Source: Nemertoderma westbladi (taxonomy: Eukaryota > Xenacoelomorpha > Nemertodermatida > Nemertodermatidae). Taken from it: a DNA stretch of 37,493 nucleotides. The translations under genes and the position numbers were made by a program. Positions 1 through 10,381 of this stretch are shown piece by piece; the stretch's first letter is position 1, and each line of letters starts with the position of its first letter. The notes beneath the pieces are model-generated. The model did not search any database. It saw nothing but the letters and a program-made list of their open reading frames with translations, and was not told where the DNA came from. The stretch covers positions 1-37,493 of the forward strand of contig JAUCBJ010003474.1 in assembly GCA_032718475.1 (NCBI GenBank). The letters run 5' to 3'.

Positions 1-1034
1 GTACAGCAGTATTCGATGACTGTAAGGGTGGGGGAGGCCCTACTGCAGTACTGTCCTGGAGTAGTAAAAACAGTGTTGGAAGAAACGGAAGGTATTATTA
101 AAATGAAAGTAACTTACAATCTGAGCGTAATATGTACCGTTGTATGATTACTGGGGCCTACAAGGGGCTACTTCTTTAAAGAAGACTCATGGAACCAGAA
201 AATGGTTGTGTAAAAATGTAAAATTATTACTAATGATGTAAAATTTCTTCCAAAAAGTTGGATAGCCGCCGCGACACCCACGTTTGGGTAGGCGGCGCCT
301 ACCATTACGGGTCTGACTGGGACCATTCTGGGACGCACGTCGTAAGAATTCAGTAGTACTCAGTAGCGTAAAGGGGGGGGGGGGGGGGGGGGGGGGGGGG
401 GGCTAAAACTTTCACAAATAACATGATTTGTTTTCAGTTTTTAAATTTGATTAATTTTTTGATAATATTTTGTTTTTAAAATTGAATTTTGGGGTTGGGT
501 AAGTAGCGCTCCACAATTTTGGACATTGTCAAATTTTGTGATGATCCTATCACGCGCGGAATTTAAATGAGATTCTCAAACTCAAGTTATTAGTTAAAAC
601 TTAAGGGCTTGTCTGGTTTTTTAAAGACCTTCGCGCAGCACGATTTTTTTTCAATTTAATAAGGCCATTTTCCTTAGAGAGGCTCCCAAGGTTAAGATTT
701 GAATATAATTGCTAAAAATTGTTTTATTTGTTATATTTTTAGTAATTGTAAAATTTCGTTAAAAATTTAATTATGTTATGTTTGAATTTTTATTTAAATT
801 TTAAACCCATTTATCTCATAATATATTTTTTCACGAAAAGTACATTTCTCTAACATTTCTTACCGAAATCAGTTGAAATATGGAACAAAGATTCTAAATT
901 TGGTTGTCTCTGGATATAGAGCAATTTATGATAAAAATACTATGGGGCCATTTTAGAGCGAAAATGCCCCAAATACGGTACTTTATTTGGCCATTTTGTG
1001 TATACAATTACCCTATTATTATACTATTAATAGG
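1..1034. other. No gene recognised; AT-rich with a 30-G run
   Basis: No ORF or RNA gene is supported. The first 360 bases are GC-mixed, with repeated GTAC-containing words and a GC-rich patch (about 265-300). An uninterrupted G run occupies 373-402. The rest is AT-rich noncoding sequence. Confidence 0.5.
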
Positions 1035-1036
1035 TA

Positions 1037-2275
1037 CAGTCCCTATCTCATTCTGAATATCATTTCTCAAACTGGGTATCATTTCTCAAACCTTTTACTA
1101 ATGATAATCAACGAAGAATTTCAGCAGGTAAGAATGGGGTAAGAGTTGAGAAATCAGAAAGATGCAGCAGCCAGCTCAATCTAACTCAAACTAGAGTCTG
1201 GCGCCATGGTTCGAGTTAGGTTGACCTCCAACTGTGCCATACTCAGCAGTACTGTTCCTGTACGGGATGGATAATTACTCCGGTTGAGTGAGGCACCACA
1301 TGGGGAAGGGTCCTCTCTCCGGCTGTTGCTTGGGCTCTTGAGTCAATGGGTTGAATTACATAAGCTGGGCAGGCCGGCTTGCGGTGTGTCTCATAAAAGA
1401 CATGTCAATCACGCAGTTCCTTTGTGGGCTTTACTAAATGTACGTTGCTAACTAAACCACACTGGCTCGGTCTGTTTGTAGAAGAGAAAGTTTTATTTCT
1501 AGGAATATTGTTGGGGGAAATTGGTGCTCTGGTGTCTGTTTGATGTCAATTGGTGCCTTACAAGACTTCAATTTAAAAGTATAATGCTTAATTAAGAATT
1601 ATTAGTACATATGGGACCCCCCCCCCCCCCCTCCCATACATATGGCCCTGTCTATAATTACAGAGGTTACCTATGGCCCCTTTGCCCGGTATACCCACCC
1701 CACACCCGGATGTATTGCGAATAATTGTGTTGATGATGTAATAGAGAATTAAACATTAGTAAAACATTAAAGTTAAACATTAGCGAAATATACGCGACAT
1801 TAAAATAAAGTTATAAAATTGGTTGGTTATATTTTAATGTAAAATAACGTTAATATGTTATGAGTCATACATACTTAATAAATGTAATAAAAAATTAATA
1901 AATCTTCAGTTTAATAATTTAGCATATAATTTTTTTATTCTGAAAATTAATAATAATAAATAATTGGTCACTGAGTCTGCAAGTTAAATCTCGCTGTCTA
2001 CCGGAGTTAATTACACACAAACAAATCAAGTTAAATAATGTTATAACAGCAGGAGACCATCAAGTACCCGAAGTCAGGGTATAACAGAAGCGAGTGGGCC
2101 ATTAAACACAGACAGCTTGTATGAATGCTACACAGTGCCAGTTCACACTGCACAGTGGGGGTTACGCGAGTTTGAGTTGGGTTTGAGTAAACCAGACAGG
2201 TTTGAGTTAGTAAGAGTGAGGTAAGAGAAAAGGTAGCCAGTTTGAGAAACGGTATCTAGAATGAGATAGAGACTG
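1037..2275. mobile_element. Tc1/mariner-like non-autonomous element
   Basis: The ends are imperfect inverted repeats of about 40 bp: CAGTCCCTATCTCATTC at the left and the complement of CAGTCTCTATCTCATTC at the right, continuing into TTTCTCAAACTGG on both sides. The termini start CAGT and are flanked by TA (1035-1036 and 2276-2277), as in Tc1/mariner. No transposase ORF remains in the 1.24 kb, so it is non-autonomous or decayed. A 15-C run at 1617-1631 is inside. The superfamily call rests on TA and CAGT only. Confidence 0.6.
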
Positions 2276-2277
2276 TA

Positions 2278-2896
2278 CATTATATGAACCTTTGAATTTT
2301 TAACTTTGATGATGAAATTTTAAGATCAAATGGTAGATCCCTGCGATCGTGGGTTAATGACGATTGGCTGCTGATATAATTACTATGAAAACAATAAAAT
2401 AGGAAATGGGGTCTTATTCCCTCAGATACTACCTAGCATTTAGGGCCACTTGGGCCACTGTTAGTACTCAGGCACTAAGGCCTATTAAAAAATGAAATAC
2501 CAAATAGATTTTAGTGCTATATAACCCAACCCAACTACCACAAGGAAAACTGCACCAAACCATACAGTAACTACAGGTACCGGTAAGTATTGCACGAATA
2601 GGCTATCCCATAAATCAACTCTTATCTATATCAGTGCGTGTATATATATTTATTTTAAACAGACATTCAACCATGTGCCCCCAATGTATTTTTATTTATC
2701 AGTATTTCTCTTTTACCATTTATTTTATATATTAATTAATAAAGCTGCCTAATTGGTGTTATTCGATTAAAAAAAATATTGATAATTTTGAAATTATTTA
2801 GCATCAATCTTTCAATCATTGCTTTTCAATCAAACAGAGCGAAATTAATAGAGACAGCCTTTAGCCGGATTTGAACATGAGCAGCCAAACACTATT
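2278..2896. other. No gene recognised
   Basis: AT-rich sequence without a supportable ORF or RNA gene. A B-box-like word on the minus strand near 2865 (GTTCAAATCC) is isolated, with no A box. Confidence 0.4.
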
Positions 2897-3069
2897 ATAT
2901 GGTAGCTAGTGTTTTTTTACTAGCTAGTATTTTTTGAAATTATAAAAAAATGTGAAATCATTGATATTTCAGGTTTAAACTACAACAGGTGAACCATCAA
3001 TTTGCAGTTTATATTAATTCTTTAATTTTCAAAAAGTACTAGCTAGTAAAAAAACACTAGCTACCATAT
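2897..3069. mobile_element. MITE with 42-bp near-perfect terminal inverted repeats
   Basis: The left repeat 2897-2938 and right repeat 3028-3069 differ at one base of 42. Each contains ATGGTAGCTAGTGTTTTTTT, followed by ACTAGCTAGTA, so each arm also has an internal TAGCTAGT/ACTAGCTA symmetry. The 89-bp centre is AT-rich and noncoding. No target duplication longer than TA is evident. Confidence 0.8.
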
Positions 3070-3489
3070 AAAAACAATCAACTAATTTTTTAAAACCTTC
3101 ACCAATACCAAAAAGCATTAAAAATCACTAAGAAAGGACTGGTGAAACAATGGCAGGGGGTGTCGACTCGACACGGCGAAACAGCGACCCTTTTACTTTA
3201 CTAGTGCTAGTGACCCTGTCTGAAATAGCGAATACTAGCAGGCATTACAATCAAAGAAGTGTTAAATTTCATTCAGACCGAATATCCTCTGTATGGCCTA
3301 TGTCTGGCCATTGTGCAAATAAACCGCTGATGAAAATTACAGGAATTCTCATTTTCACTCCCAAAGAACTGGCAAGTGGTGGTGACACTATAACATTCAT
3401 CTTATATTCAGACCTAGAGTGGTATTAATTGGATGAAAACCCTACTGGAATAAGGAAAAACAATCTGAATTCAGGATCATGATGTGGAG
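3070..3489. other. No recognised feature; short unassigned ORF
   Basis: A 92-codon plus-strand ORF (3150-3428) is open, but its product has no motif I recognise, so I do not call it a gene. A 14-bp palindrome TGTCGACTCGACA lies near 3161. Confidence 0.3.
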
Positions 3490-3802
3490 TCCGATTATGG
3501 AGTTTATGTGCGTTTTCCAGGAGAGTTTGTTGTCGACGGATATGCCAAAAAATTTGGTTGAGTTTTTGAACATAATAGGGGAGTTAGTCATCTTGATTTG
3601 TAGATCTGGGGGTTAATTCGTTTGTTAGAAATGTTATTAAATTCGGTTTTAGTTAAATTTTGAGAAAGTTTGTTGTCTGACAGCCAATCAGAGAGCGTGT
3701 TGAGTTTCAAGTTGAAGTTGGTTAGCTGATGTAAGTTAGGATCAGCTGAGTAAAAAGTGGTGTCATCTGCAAAGAGAGTTGTGAAGAGCTGAGTAGCGTT
3801 AT

Positions 3803-3990
3803 GCCGCGTTCGCACTACCGAGTCAAAGTTAAAAGACAAAATGTAAAAATAATAACAAGAAATTTATTTTTTTCTAGAACGCCATTATGTATTATATTAT
3901 GCCTATATAATGTATTATTATTTATTATTACTAGCTAGCTATATTTATTTTCTTTTGACTTTGACTTTGACTCGGTAGTGTGAACGCGGC
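3803..3990. mobile_element. 188-bp MITE inside LINE-A
   Basis: Terminal inverted repeats of 27 bp (3803-3829 and 3964-3990), starting GCCGCGTTC and containing ACTACCGAGTCAAAGT, differ at one base. The right arm has extra tandem CAAAGT units. It splits the LINE-A RT between YINDLPK and NATQLFTTLFADD. The flanks suggest a duplication of at most 2-3 bp (AA or a degenerate TAA), compatible with PIF/Harbinger but not decisive. Confidence 0.75.
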
Positions 3991-4426
3991 CTTGGGGAGG
4001 TCGTTGATATAAAGGAGGAATAGCATTGGGAATAATATGGTGCCGGTGTTGAGAGGAAGATAAGAGGAGGTATTATTACCGATGGAAACGCATTGGGAGC
4101 GAGCTGAAAGATAGCTGTAGGAATAGTTGAAGGGGAAGGCCGCGAATACCATAGCAGGATAGTTTATGGAGAAGGATCGTGATTAATAGTGTCAAATGGT
4201 TTTTCCAAATCACTATAATTTACACAAGAAAAATTATTCTAGGGATTGGTGTAGGTAGATTTTGATGACAGATAAAAGAGCATTGGTGGTGGATGTTTTA
4301 GGGCGAAAACCGTACTGGCAGGATGGTATGATGAGAATTTATGTAGGTATGATAGAAGCTGAGAGTTAATTATCTGTTCGAATACTTTACTAAGAATCGG
4401 CAAGAGGGAAATAGGACGACAGTTGT

Positions 4427-4438
4427 TACGATCAGAGT
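4427..4438. repeat. Target site duplication, 5' side of LINE-B copy 1
   Basis: TACGATCAGAGT is repeated exactly at 8187-8198, the two sites bounding the LINE-B insertion. The word lies in the LINE-A reverse transcriptase coding sequence, where it corresponds to the NSDR codons. Confidence 0.9.
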
Positions 4439-7400
4439 CAGGTCAGGTCAGGTATTCTAGGTCATTGATCAAGAAAACTTGCCACCTCCATGCAGCATAA
4501 AGGAGGTGCCACCTGTAGCTGCATAGACCCTCTTACTAGAGCAAATCTGGTCCTGTAACTAGGACCCCTCCCTTCGTTCTGGGATAAGGACGCCGTTGGT
4601 CCTGGAGCCATATAGGACCCATTGGCTGCAGGGGTATATGGCCTGGCCAGGCAGATGGTGATCTACCAATGGCTGGTCAGGAGTAGAGGTCATGTTCACT
4701 CTGAGTGCACTTCACTGCGACCTGTACCTGGTAGCAGGGGTACAGGGAATGACCCAGCAGATGAGCTGCACAGTCAATGGTGGTTCATGTGCGCCAGAGT
4801 AGATATGGGTGATGGGCCTCGTATCTGACTCCACTGCGATACCCACCCTGTGGAAAGGCAAACCAGGGTGTGGTATTTGCCCCAAGAGCTGACTCGGCAA
4901 AAAAGCACCCCCACCCCCCACTATGGATTACATTAGTAATGCGGAGGTCCGGTCACTAGAGGCCAGTGGAATTACCGGACACAATCGGCCTCACAGGTGT
5001 CAGTTATCTCCTGACCGGCTGCTTGTCTCACCCCCTACTGGAGAGAGAGAAGCCAACAATTCTTTGAGTCCCTTTCCTGATGACCTTTCTGGCCCAAACC
5101 CCGGGTCACCAGGGAGGCCAGATTGTGAGGGGGAGAGGGATTCTGGAGTTGGGGGCTACTCTCATGTTCCACCCCAACCAACAAAGCCATTGGTGAATCT
5201 GAGGCAAGTCACTAGACTAGCCTCAGTAAACACCCTAACACTCGGGTCCCCAATGCGACAAGGTGAGCTGACTGCCTTGGCAGATAAGCTTTCTCTTAGC
5301 GCAGTGGGTGTTAAAGAGCACCGAATGCAGACTGGACAGACTGATGAGGTTCTGATTAAGGACATGGGGGGCGGTTGGCGACTCGCCCTCGCGTCAGCAG
5401 ATGATAGTGGCAATGGTGGTATTGGTCTATTGATGAATCCAACTGCACATGCAGCATTGGACAAAATAGACCAAATCTCTAACCGCATCATCCGTTGCCA
5501 CTTCTCATGTTCTGGAAGACTGGCTAAGAAGTTTCCTAAGGTGGTTCTGATTGTGTGCTACTCTCCAAATAGTGTTGCCCCTGTAGAGGAGGTGGAAAAT
5601 TTCTACCACTATCTACAAGCAGCTACTGATGGAGTGGATCAGCATGCATTCTTAACATTCCTGGGAGACTTTAATGCAAGTCTGCATCAATCACCTACAT
5701 CGCCCTGGGTCTATAGCAATAGTGTCAACCGAAATTCCGTCCATCTTCAGGATTTTATCTCTGGTAATGGATTGTTTTCGGCTGGAACCCAGTTCAAGAA
5801 GCGAACTGGAAAGCTATGGACTCATAGTGGACCCAGTGGTCACAAGTCCCAGATTCTGTTTCGTAGGAAGCACAGGAGCTCTATACAAGACTGTAATGCA
5901 TTTACACTTCGACCCTTCTCCAGTGATCACCGCCTTATTGTGGCCAAGGTAAGACTTAGTCTGTGTGCTAGCAGAACAACGAAATCTGCCTTGCCGCGGC
6001 ATGACTGGTCCTCTCTGTTGCAACAGCCAAGTGTGAGATCCAGCTTCACACTACAGCTGAGCAACAGGTATGAGGTTCTTGCCTCTGAGGCGGCAGATCA
6101 CTGTGAGGGCTATACTGCCTTCACAGAAGCAGTTAAGTTAGTAGCTGCAGAAACAGTTCCTGTATACCCTCGAAACAGGAAAAGGGACCCCTGGACGGAC
6201 AACAAAATCAAGAAGTGCCGAAATGACATATATAAGGCCCATAAAGAGTCCCGACTCAAACAGACTACAGCGGCCAAGAATGCAGTTAAGGTTGCCTATA
6301 GGTCCCTGAACAGGCAGTACTCTGTTAATTTACAGGAGCTAATAAACCAACAGGTTGATGCCATTAATGATGCTGACGACAGCAGGCAATCATCCCAGGC
6401 ATGGAAATCGATCAACTTGCTTACTGGGCGGAAAAGCCAACCAACAACCAAGGTTAATAAGGCTGAATCACCAGCCGATCGCCTCAATGGTTGGAAGGCC
6501 CACTTTGAAAAGCTCCTCAATAATGACAGGGTATTGCCTGATAACTTTATAGAAGTAAAAGTGTCTGAGTCTGTACTCCCAGATATTCCCATTGGCGATA
6601 TCTCCTTTGCAGATGTGAAGGCTGCTGCAAAGAGCATTAAGACCAATCGTGCCAGTAGAGTAGATGGTGTTCCCCCTGAGGTCTTTAAAATACCTGAGTG
6701 TTTAAAGCTCATCTATCCCATCATAGTAGACATGTACCGTACAACAAGAGTCCCACAAGAAATGAAAACAAATAAGTTGGTGCCAGTTCCCAAGAAGGGC
6801 AACCTAACACTCTATGGTTCTTTTCGGGGAATCTCATTGATCTCGATTGCTGCAAAGCTATACAATAGAATTCTATTAAATCGCATCAGGGATCCCATTG
6901 AGAGACTGCTCCGTGGAAATCAGAATGGGTTCCGTAAAGGTCGTGGGACCATTGAGCCTATTTTGGCACTTAGAAGGATAATTGAAGAGTTATCCAAAAA
7001 GAAAGACAGGCATCTGGCTGTTATCTTTGTTGACTTCTTCAAGGCCTTTGATTCAGTCTCTCGCTCACGTATGTTCAGTATACTTTCATTATATGGGATT
7101 CCTGATGAAATTATTGCAGCAATCAGATCAGTATACAATGGTTCGACAACATTTGTGTCTACTGTTGACGGTGACACAGAACCATTTGAAGTGTTATGGG
7201 GCTTCCTCCGGGGAGACACACTTGCACCATTCTTGTTCATAATTGTGGTTGACTATGTTCTACGCATGTCCTTAGATCATCATAAAGATGATGGGGTGAT
7301 GATAACTCCACCTACTGGCTCCAGAAGTCGAGGAAATCCTGCCAAGTACCTAACTGATCTAGACTTTGCTGATGACTTAGGAGTAATCTCAGAATCACTA

Positions 7401-8186
7401 GAGGGAGCCCAACGGCTCCTCAGCTCATTAGAACATGCTGCTTCTAGTGTTGGTCTTTTTATTAAGTCCAGAAAGACCAAAATTTTGACAGTTAACTTTG
7501 AAAGTCCTCAGCAAGTCTCTGATCGGATGAGCATAAGCTCAAAAGATGGTATGCTTGAGCATGTGGACGACTTCTGTTACCTGGGATCATCGATCCGGAA
7601 GTCAGGTAAGGACCTTCGAATACGTAAGGGAAAGGCATGGGCAGCCTTGAATAGGCTTTCCAGGATTTGGAAGTCACCGAGAATTAATCGGAAATTTAAG
7701 GTCCGATTATTTAGAGCAGCAGTAGTTCCAGTACTCCTCTATGGGAGTCCATGCTGGGCTCTAACTGCTGAGGACACCAAATCTCTGGATGGCACATTCA
7801 CAAGAATGCTACGCCGGGTTCATTGTGTCAAGTACAATGCACACATCTCCAACGAGACACTATATAACATTGGAGGTGTCTCATTGGTTCCCCCAAGCTT
7901 GACACTAGAACAAAATCGCCTCCACTTTGCAGGACATTGCTTTCGCCGTGAGGACCAACCAGTGCATAATCTTGTACTTTGGCAGCCTCATGGAGTGAAT
8001 ACGCATGGTGGACAGCCCATGACTTTCTTGAGACGCATCTTAAAGGACACTGGCCTTGAAGATGCGGATGATCTAGCAAATGTCATGGGTGATAGGGAGT
8101 TGTGGCGGTGCAATTTTGTCGATAAGCCGGCACAGCATTCTTAAAAATGCAGCTGCAATGCAGCATGCCGATCCTAGTAGTAGTAG
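4439..8186 (+). mobile_element. LINE-B copy 1, full-length non-LTR retrotransposon
   Basis: A 3748-bp insertion with a 5' leader (about 480 bp), one ORF, a short 3' UTR and a (TAG)4 microsatellite tail, bounded by an exact 12-bp duplication (4427-4438 and 8187-8198). The 5' end repeats GGTCA and matches the 5' end of copy 2 at 30136. The leader contains a hairpin CACCTCC/GGAGGTG (about 4484-4508) conserved in copy 2. A microsatellite 3' tail instead of poly(A) and a single EN-RT ORF fit RTE-like LINEs; the clade is inferred, not proven. Confidence 0.92.
4923..8144 (+). CDS. LINE-B endonuclease-reverse transcriptase polyprotein
   Basis: A 1073-residue ORF for target-primed retrotransposition. 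Residues 1-90 are a Pro/Ser-rich leader. The APE-type endonuclease spans about 90-345 (E132 in GVKEHR, GDFNA at 248-252, SDH at 334-336). A linker follows, then the RT at about 550-860: YGSFRGISL at 631, FVDFFKAFDS at 702, LRGDTLAP at 762 and catalytic FADD at 815. A C-terminal region has LLYGSPCWALT near 938 and a His/Cys-containing stretch near 1000 (HFAGHCFRRED). The frame is open throughout, but three changes suggest damage. A 9-nt in-frame deletion removes an Ile-Asp-His at SQ/ILFRRK (residues 309-315), RT Gln is Arg in LRGD, and Gly is Arg in NRASRVDG. Copy 2 keeps the last two consensus residues. Confidence 0.93.
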   Translation: MDYISNAEVRSLEASGITGHNRPHRCQLSPDRLLVSPPTGEREANNSLSPFPDDLSGPNPGSPGRPDCEGERDSGVGGYSHVPPQPTKPLVNLRQVTRLASVNTLTLGSPMRQGELTALADKLSLSAVGVKEHRMQTGQTDEVLIKDMGGGWRLALASADDSGNGGIGLLMNPTAHAALDKIDQISNRIIRCHFSCSGRLAKKFPKVVLIVCYSPNSVAPVEEVENFYHYLQAATDGVDQHAFLTFLGDFNASLHQSPTSPWVYSNSVNRNSVHLQDFISGNGLFSAGTQFKKRTGKLWTHSGPSGHKSQILFRRKHRSSIQDCNAFTLRPFSSDHRLIVAKVRLSLCASRTTKSALPRHDWSSLLQQPSVRSSFTLQLSNRYEVLASEAADHCEGYTAFTEAVKLVAAETVPVYPRNRKRDPWTDNKIKKCRNDIYKAHKESRLKQTTAAKNAVKVAYRSLNRQYSVNLQELINQQVDAINDADDSRQSSQAWKSINLLTGRKSQPTTKVNKAESPADRLNGWKAHFEKLLNNDRVLPDNFIEVKVSESVLPDIPIGDISFADVKAAAKSIKTNRASRVDGVPPEVFKIPECLKLIYPIIVDMYRTTRVPQEMKTNKLVPVPKKGNLTLYGSFRGISLISIAAKLYNRILLNRIRDPIERLLRGNQNGFRKGRGTIEPILALRRIIEELSKKKDRHLAVIFVDFFKAFDSVSRSRMFSILSLYGIPDEIIAAIRSVYNGSTTFVSTVDGDTEPFEVLWGFLRGDTLAPFLFIIVVDYVLRMSLDHHKDDGVMITPPTGSRSRGNPAKYLTDLDFADDLGVISESLEGAQRLLSSLEHAASSVGLFIKSRKTKILTVNFESPQQVSDRMSISSKDGMLEHVDDFCYLGSSIRKSGKDLRIRKGKAWAALNRLSRIWKSPRINRKFKVRLFRAAVVPVLLYGSPCWALTAEDTKSLDGTFTRMLRRVHCVKYNAHISNETLYNIGGVSLVPPSLTLEQNRLHFAGHCFRREDQPVHNLVLWQPHGVNTHGGQPMTFLRRILKDTGLEDADDLANVMGDRELWRCNFVDKPAQHS

Positions 8187-9600
8187 TACGATCAGAGTTG
8201 TCACCAGATTTAGAAATTGGGATAACTTGAGCTTTTTTAAGGTGTCAGGGAAGAAGCCGTGAGATATCGATAAATTGAAAAGGTAACTAAGGAGGATCGA
8301 TAGAGGTTTAGCGGCCAGAGTGAGTAAGCGGGTTGGAAATGGGTCATTGGAGGCAGTGTGAGGGTCTAGCTGTAGTAGTTTGAGTTCAACTTCAACGGGG
8401 CAGGTTTCAATTAACGAGAAAGAGTTACAAGGTGGGTTAATATGTCGGGTTGGTCTACGGGGTGATGAAGGAATAGTTTTGGCTAGTGATTGACCAATAG
8501 TGGAGAAGTGTTGATTGAATAGTTCAGCTATAATAGTTGGGTCAGTAATGGATTCAGTAGTAGGACCATTTTTAACTGTAAGTTTAGTTGGGAGTTTGGA
8601 GGTGTTGTTCCTATTGAGGGCAGAATTAATTATAAACTAAGTTTTCTTTATATTACCGGCATTAGCTTTAAACTGTGTTGCGTAGTAATTTTTTTCTGCA
8701 GTATGGAGTGTAGATGTTAATTGATTACGATAAGCCGTGAAGGCGTAGTGATTTATTTGGGTTGGGTATTTATTCAAGGTGCAGTAAAGTTTGTTTTTGG
8801 TGAGAGTATTATTTATTAAATTTTCTGTCATCCATGGTTTGAGTGGGGTGGATCGAGGTGGGACTGGGGTACGCGGGGCGTAAAATGCATCAAATTTATC
8901 GGAAGCATTAGAGTTATTATTAAAGGTACTATCGTTTAGGGATTTTAAATCAGATAAGAATGGAGTTGGAGAAAAATGTGAAAAATCGAATTTGAATGAT
9001 TGTTAGGGGGCAACAAAGGATGAGGAGTATTTTTGGAGAATAACAATAGTGTGTTGGTGGTCGTTAGTGCCAATTTTACATGAGATTGTGCCGGAATTAG
9101 AGGAGTTTGAAGTGATGTTGGTGAAGATATGGTCAATAAGTGTTTCAGAATGAATGGTTCGATCGTGGAGTTCAGAGTGAAAAATTCGAGTAGGTTGATT
9201 AATTAATTGGATGAAGCCATAAGAGTTCAGTAGGTCGGTATAGGAAGATGAATCAGTGTTCGGTTTAAGTAGTTTAATGTTCAATATCGCCAGTTATTAC
9301 GATATCAAGGTTATTTTTATTTTAGAATGGTTAGAAAGAGTGGAATCGAGTATGGTTAGAAAGTCAGTGTGAGCTACAGAGTCAGGGCGATAGATTGTAC
9401 CAATTAAATGTGGTTTAGAATTACGGGGACGTTTAATTTTTACCCAAGTACTCTCGAGCCCAGCCATCTTGATATCGGGACAACCACTGAATTCAAGATT
9501 ATTTGAAACGAAAATAGCTGTTATAATGACAGACATTTTGATAGTAAAATCGGTCATTTGGGCATAGACTGCGGAATAATATATTCTTAAACGTGGCATG
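8187..9600 (-). pseudogene. LINE-A, 5' part: endonuclease and linker (Jockey/CR1 type)
   Basis: Read down the minus strand. The endonuclease part has IFVSNNLEFSGCPDIK, LESTWVKIKRP, LIGTIYRPDS, a frameshifted VITGDI/NIKLLK, GFIQLINQPTRI and TLIDHIFTNITSN. Then comes the linker (MTENLINNTLTKNKLYC, AELFNQHFSTIGQSLAKTIP), then FNLSISHGFFPDTLKK and, one frame over, KVIPISKSGDNSDR, where LINE-B copy 1 interrupts it. The N-terminal endonuclease and everything upstream are missing, so the copy is 5'-truncated near 9600. Multiple frameshifts and stops are present. The order EN, linker, RT and the YRP and LIDHIF motifs are typical of CR1/Jockey LINEs. Confidence 0.88.
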
Positions 9601-9794
9601 TGTCATCTGAAAACATCCATGGCATCTAACTTCCAACTTACATGGCAACATAGGTAAATAAAGGCTAATGGGCCTTCCTCTTTAAGACTATGCAACGAAT
9701 TAAAGAGTCAAAGTTTGCTTAAATTTGCTTTCATGGTTGCATTTCCTTTAGAAAATAAATGCCTTTCTAGTATGTATATAATATGGGTCCACTA

Positions 9795-10263
9795 AAGAGG
9801 AAGTTATAAAGGCGGGAGAGAAACCACTGGTTTAAATTTACAAAGGCCTTGCTGGTGAGACTATTGATGATGTCAGGCTTCGTAAATTTGTGGAAAAGAC
9901 CTCATCAAATTCTGCTGTAGTCAAGCCATGTTGCCTATCTCCAACAGCATCTTCATCGAAGTTCCACAGCCTCCGAGTGTATCACCAGGTGCAGAACTGG
10001 AGAAGTAACAAGCTTACACCAGTGGAATGGGTGGTTTTTTCGACAACAATTTCATGATGCCTATAATGACAGATATATTGCTGGCACCACAATATCTTTT
10101 AAACGTGATAAGATACAAATGCAATATGCAAGACTGGGTGCACTTCTCTGCGATGTTCTTGCCGCAAAAATGGCTTGGACTGTTCTACTGCATGCCAAGA
10201 ATTTAGAGGCATCTGCAGCAATATATGTTACATCGACAATGGTCTTGATGAGGATGAACTTTG
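9795..10263 (+). pseudogene. Broken ORF with C-terminal cysteine-rich domain
   Basis: Three reading-frame segments join into one protein-like sequence: KGLAGETIDDVRLRKFVEK and FHSLRVYHQVQNW (frame 1), NNFMMPIMTDILLAPQYLL (frame 2) and CKTGCTSLRCSCRKNGLDC, then STACQEFRGICSN (frame 3), ending at a stop at 10263. An in-frame stop also precedes KGLAG. The CxxxC...CxC...CxxxC spacing suggests a zinc-binding cysteine-rich tail. From memory, similar tails recur in uncharacterised, often repetitive invertebrate proteins, so this is probably a dead copy of a dispersed family. Function unknown. Confidence 0.6.
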
Positions 10264-10381
10264 AAAAGTACGTCCCTCACTAAGCATTGTAAACTCGGTA
10301 TTACTATAGAAAACTCGTCTTTAATAAGTATGACTTATCGTTAATAGAGAGCAGCTTCTCAATACTTAGTACTGTATTGTC

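Larger units (their letters stand above)
3490..4438 (-). pseudogene. LINE-A, 3' half: reverse transcriptase domain (Jockey/CR1 type)
   Basis: Decayed RT of a non-LTR retrotransposon. Reading down the minus strand from 4438: NNCRPISLLPILSKVFEQII (RT motif with RPISLL), an eroded segment, MLFLLYINDLPK, then after a MITE insertion NATQLFTTLFADDTTFYSAD with the catalytic FADD, and finally KFFGISVDNKLSWKTHI near 3500. Several frameshifts and stops break it. It is directly continuous with the fragment at 8187-9600 once LINE-B copy 1 is removed, because the interrupted peptide reads GDNSDR, then NNCRPIS. The FADD motif and RPISLL order are those of APE-type LINEs. Confidence 0.9.

Noticed and set aside
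3150-3428. 92-codon ORF as a host gene
   Set aside because: No domain, no splice context and no homologous copy in the window.
4622-4828. 68-codon ORF in the LINE-B leader as a first ORF
   Set aside because: Too short, with no nucleic-acid-binding motif visible; more likely untranslated leader.
5341-5375. CTGATGAGGTTCTG as a hammerhead core
   Set aside because: No GAAAC core or pairing stems follow; the word is part of the LINE-B coding sequence.
5162-5491. Antisense and alternate-frame ORFs over both LINE-B copies
   Set aside because: Shadows of the LINE-B frame; the same shadows recur at the matching positions of copy 2.
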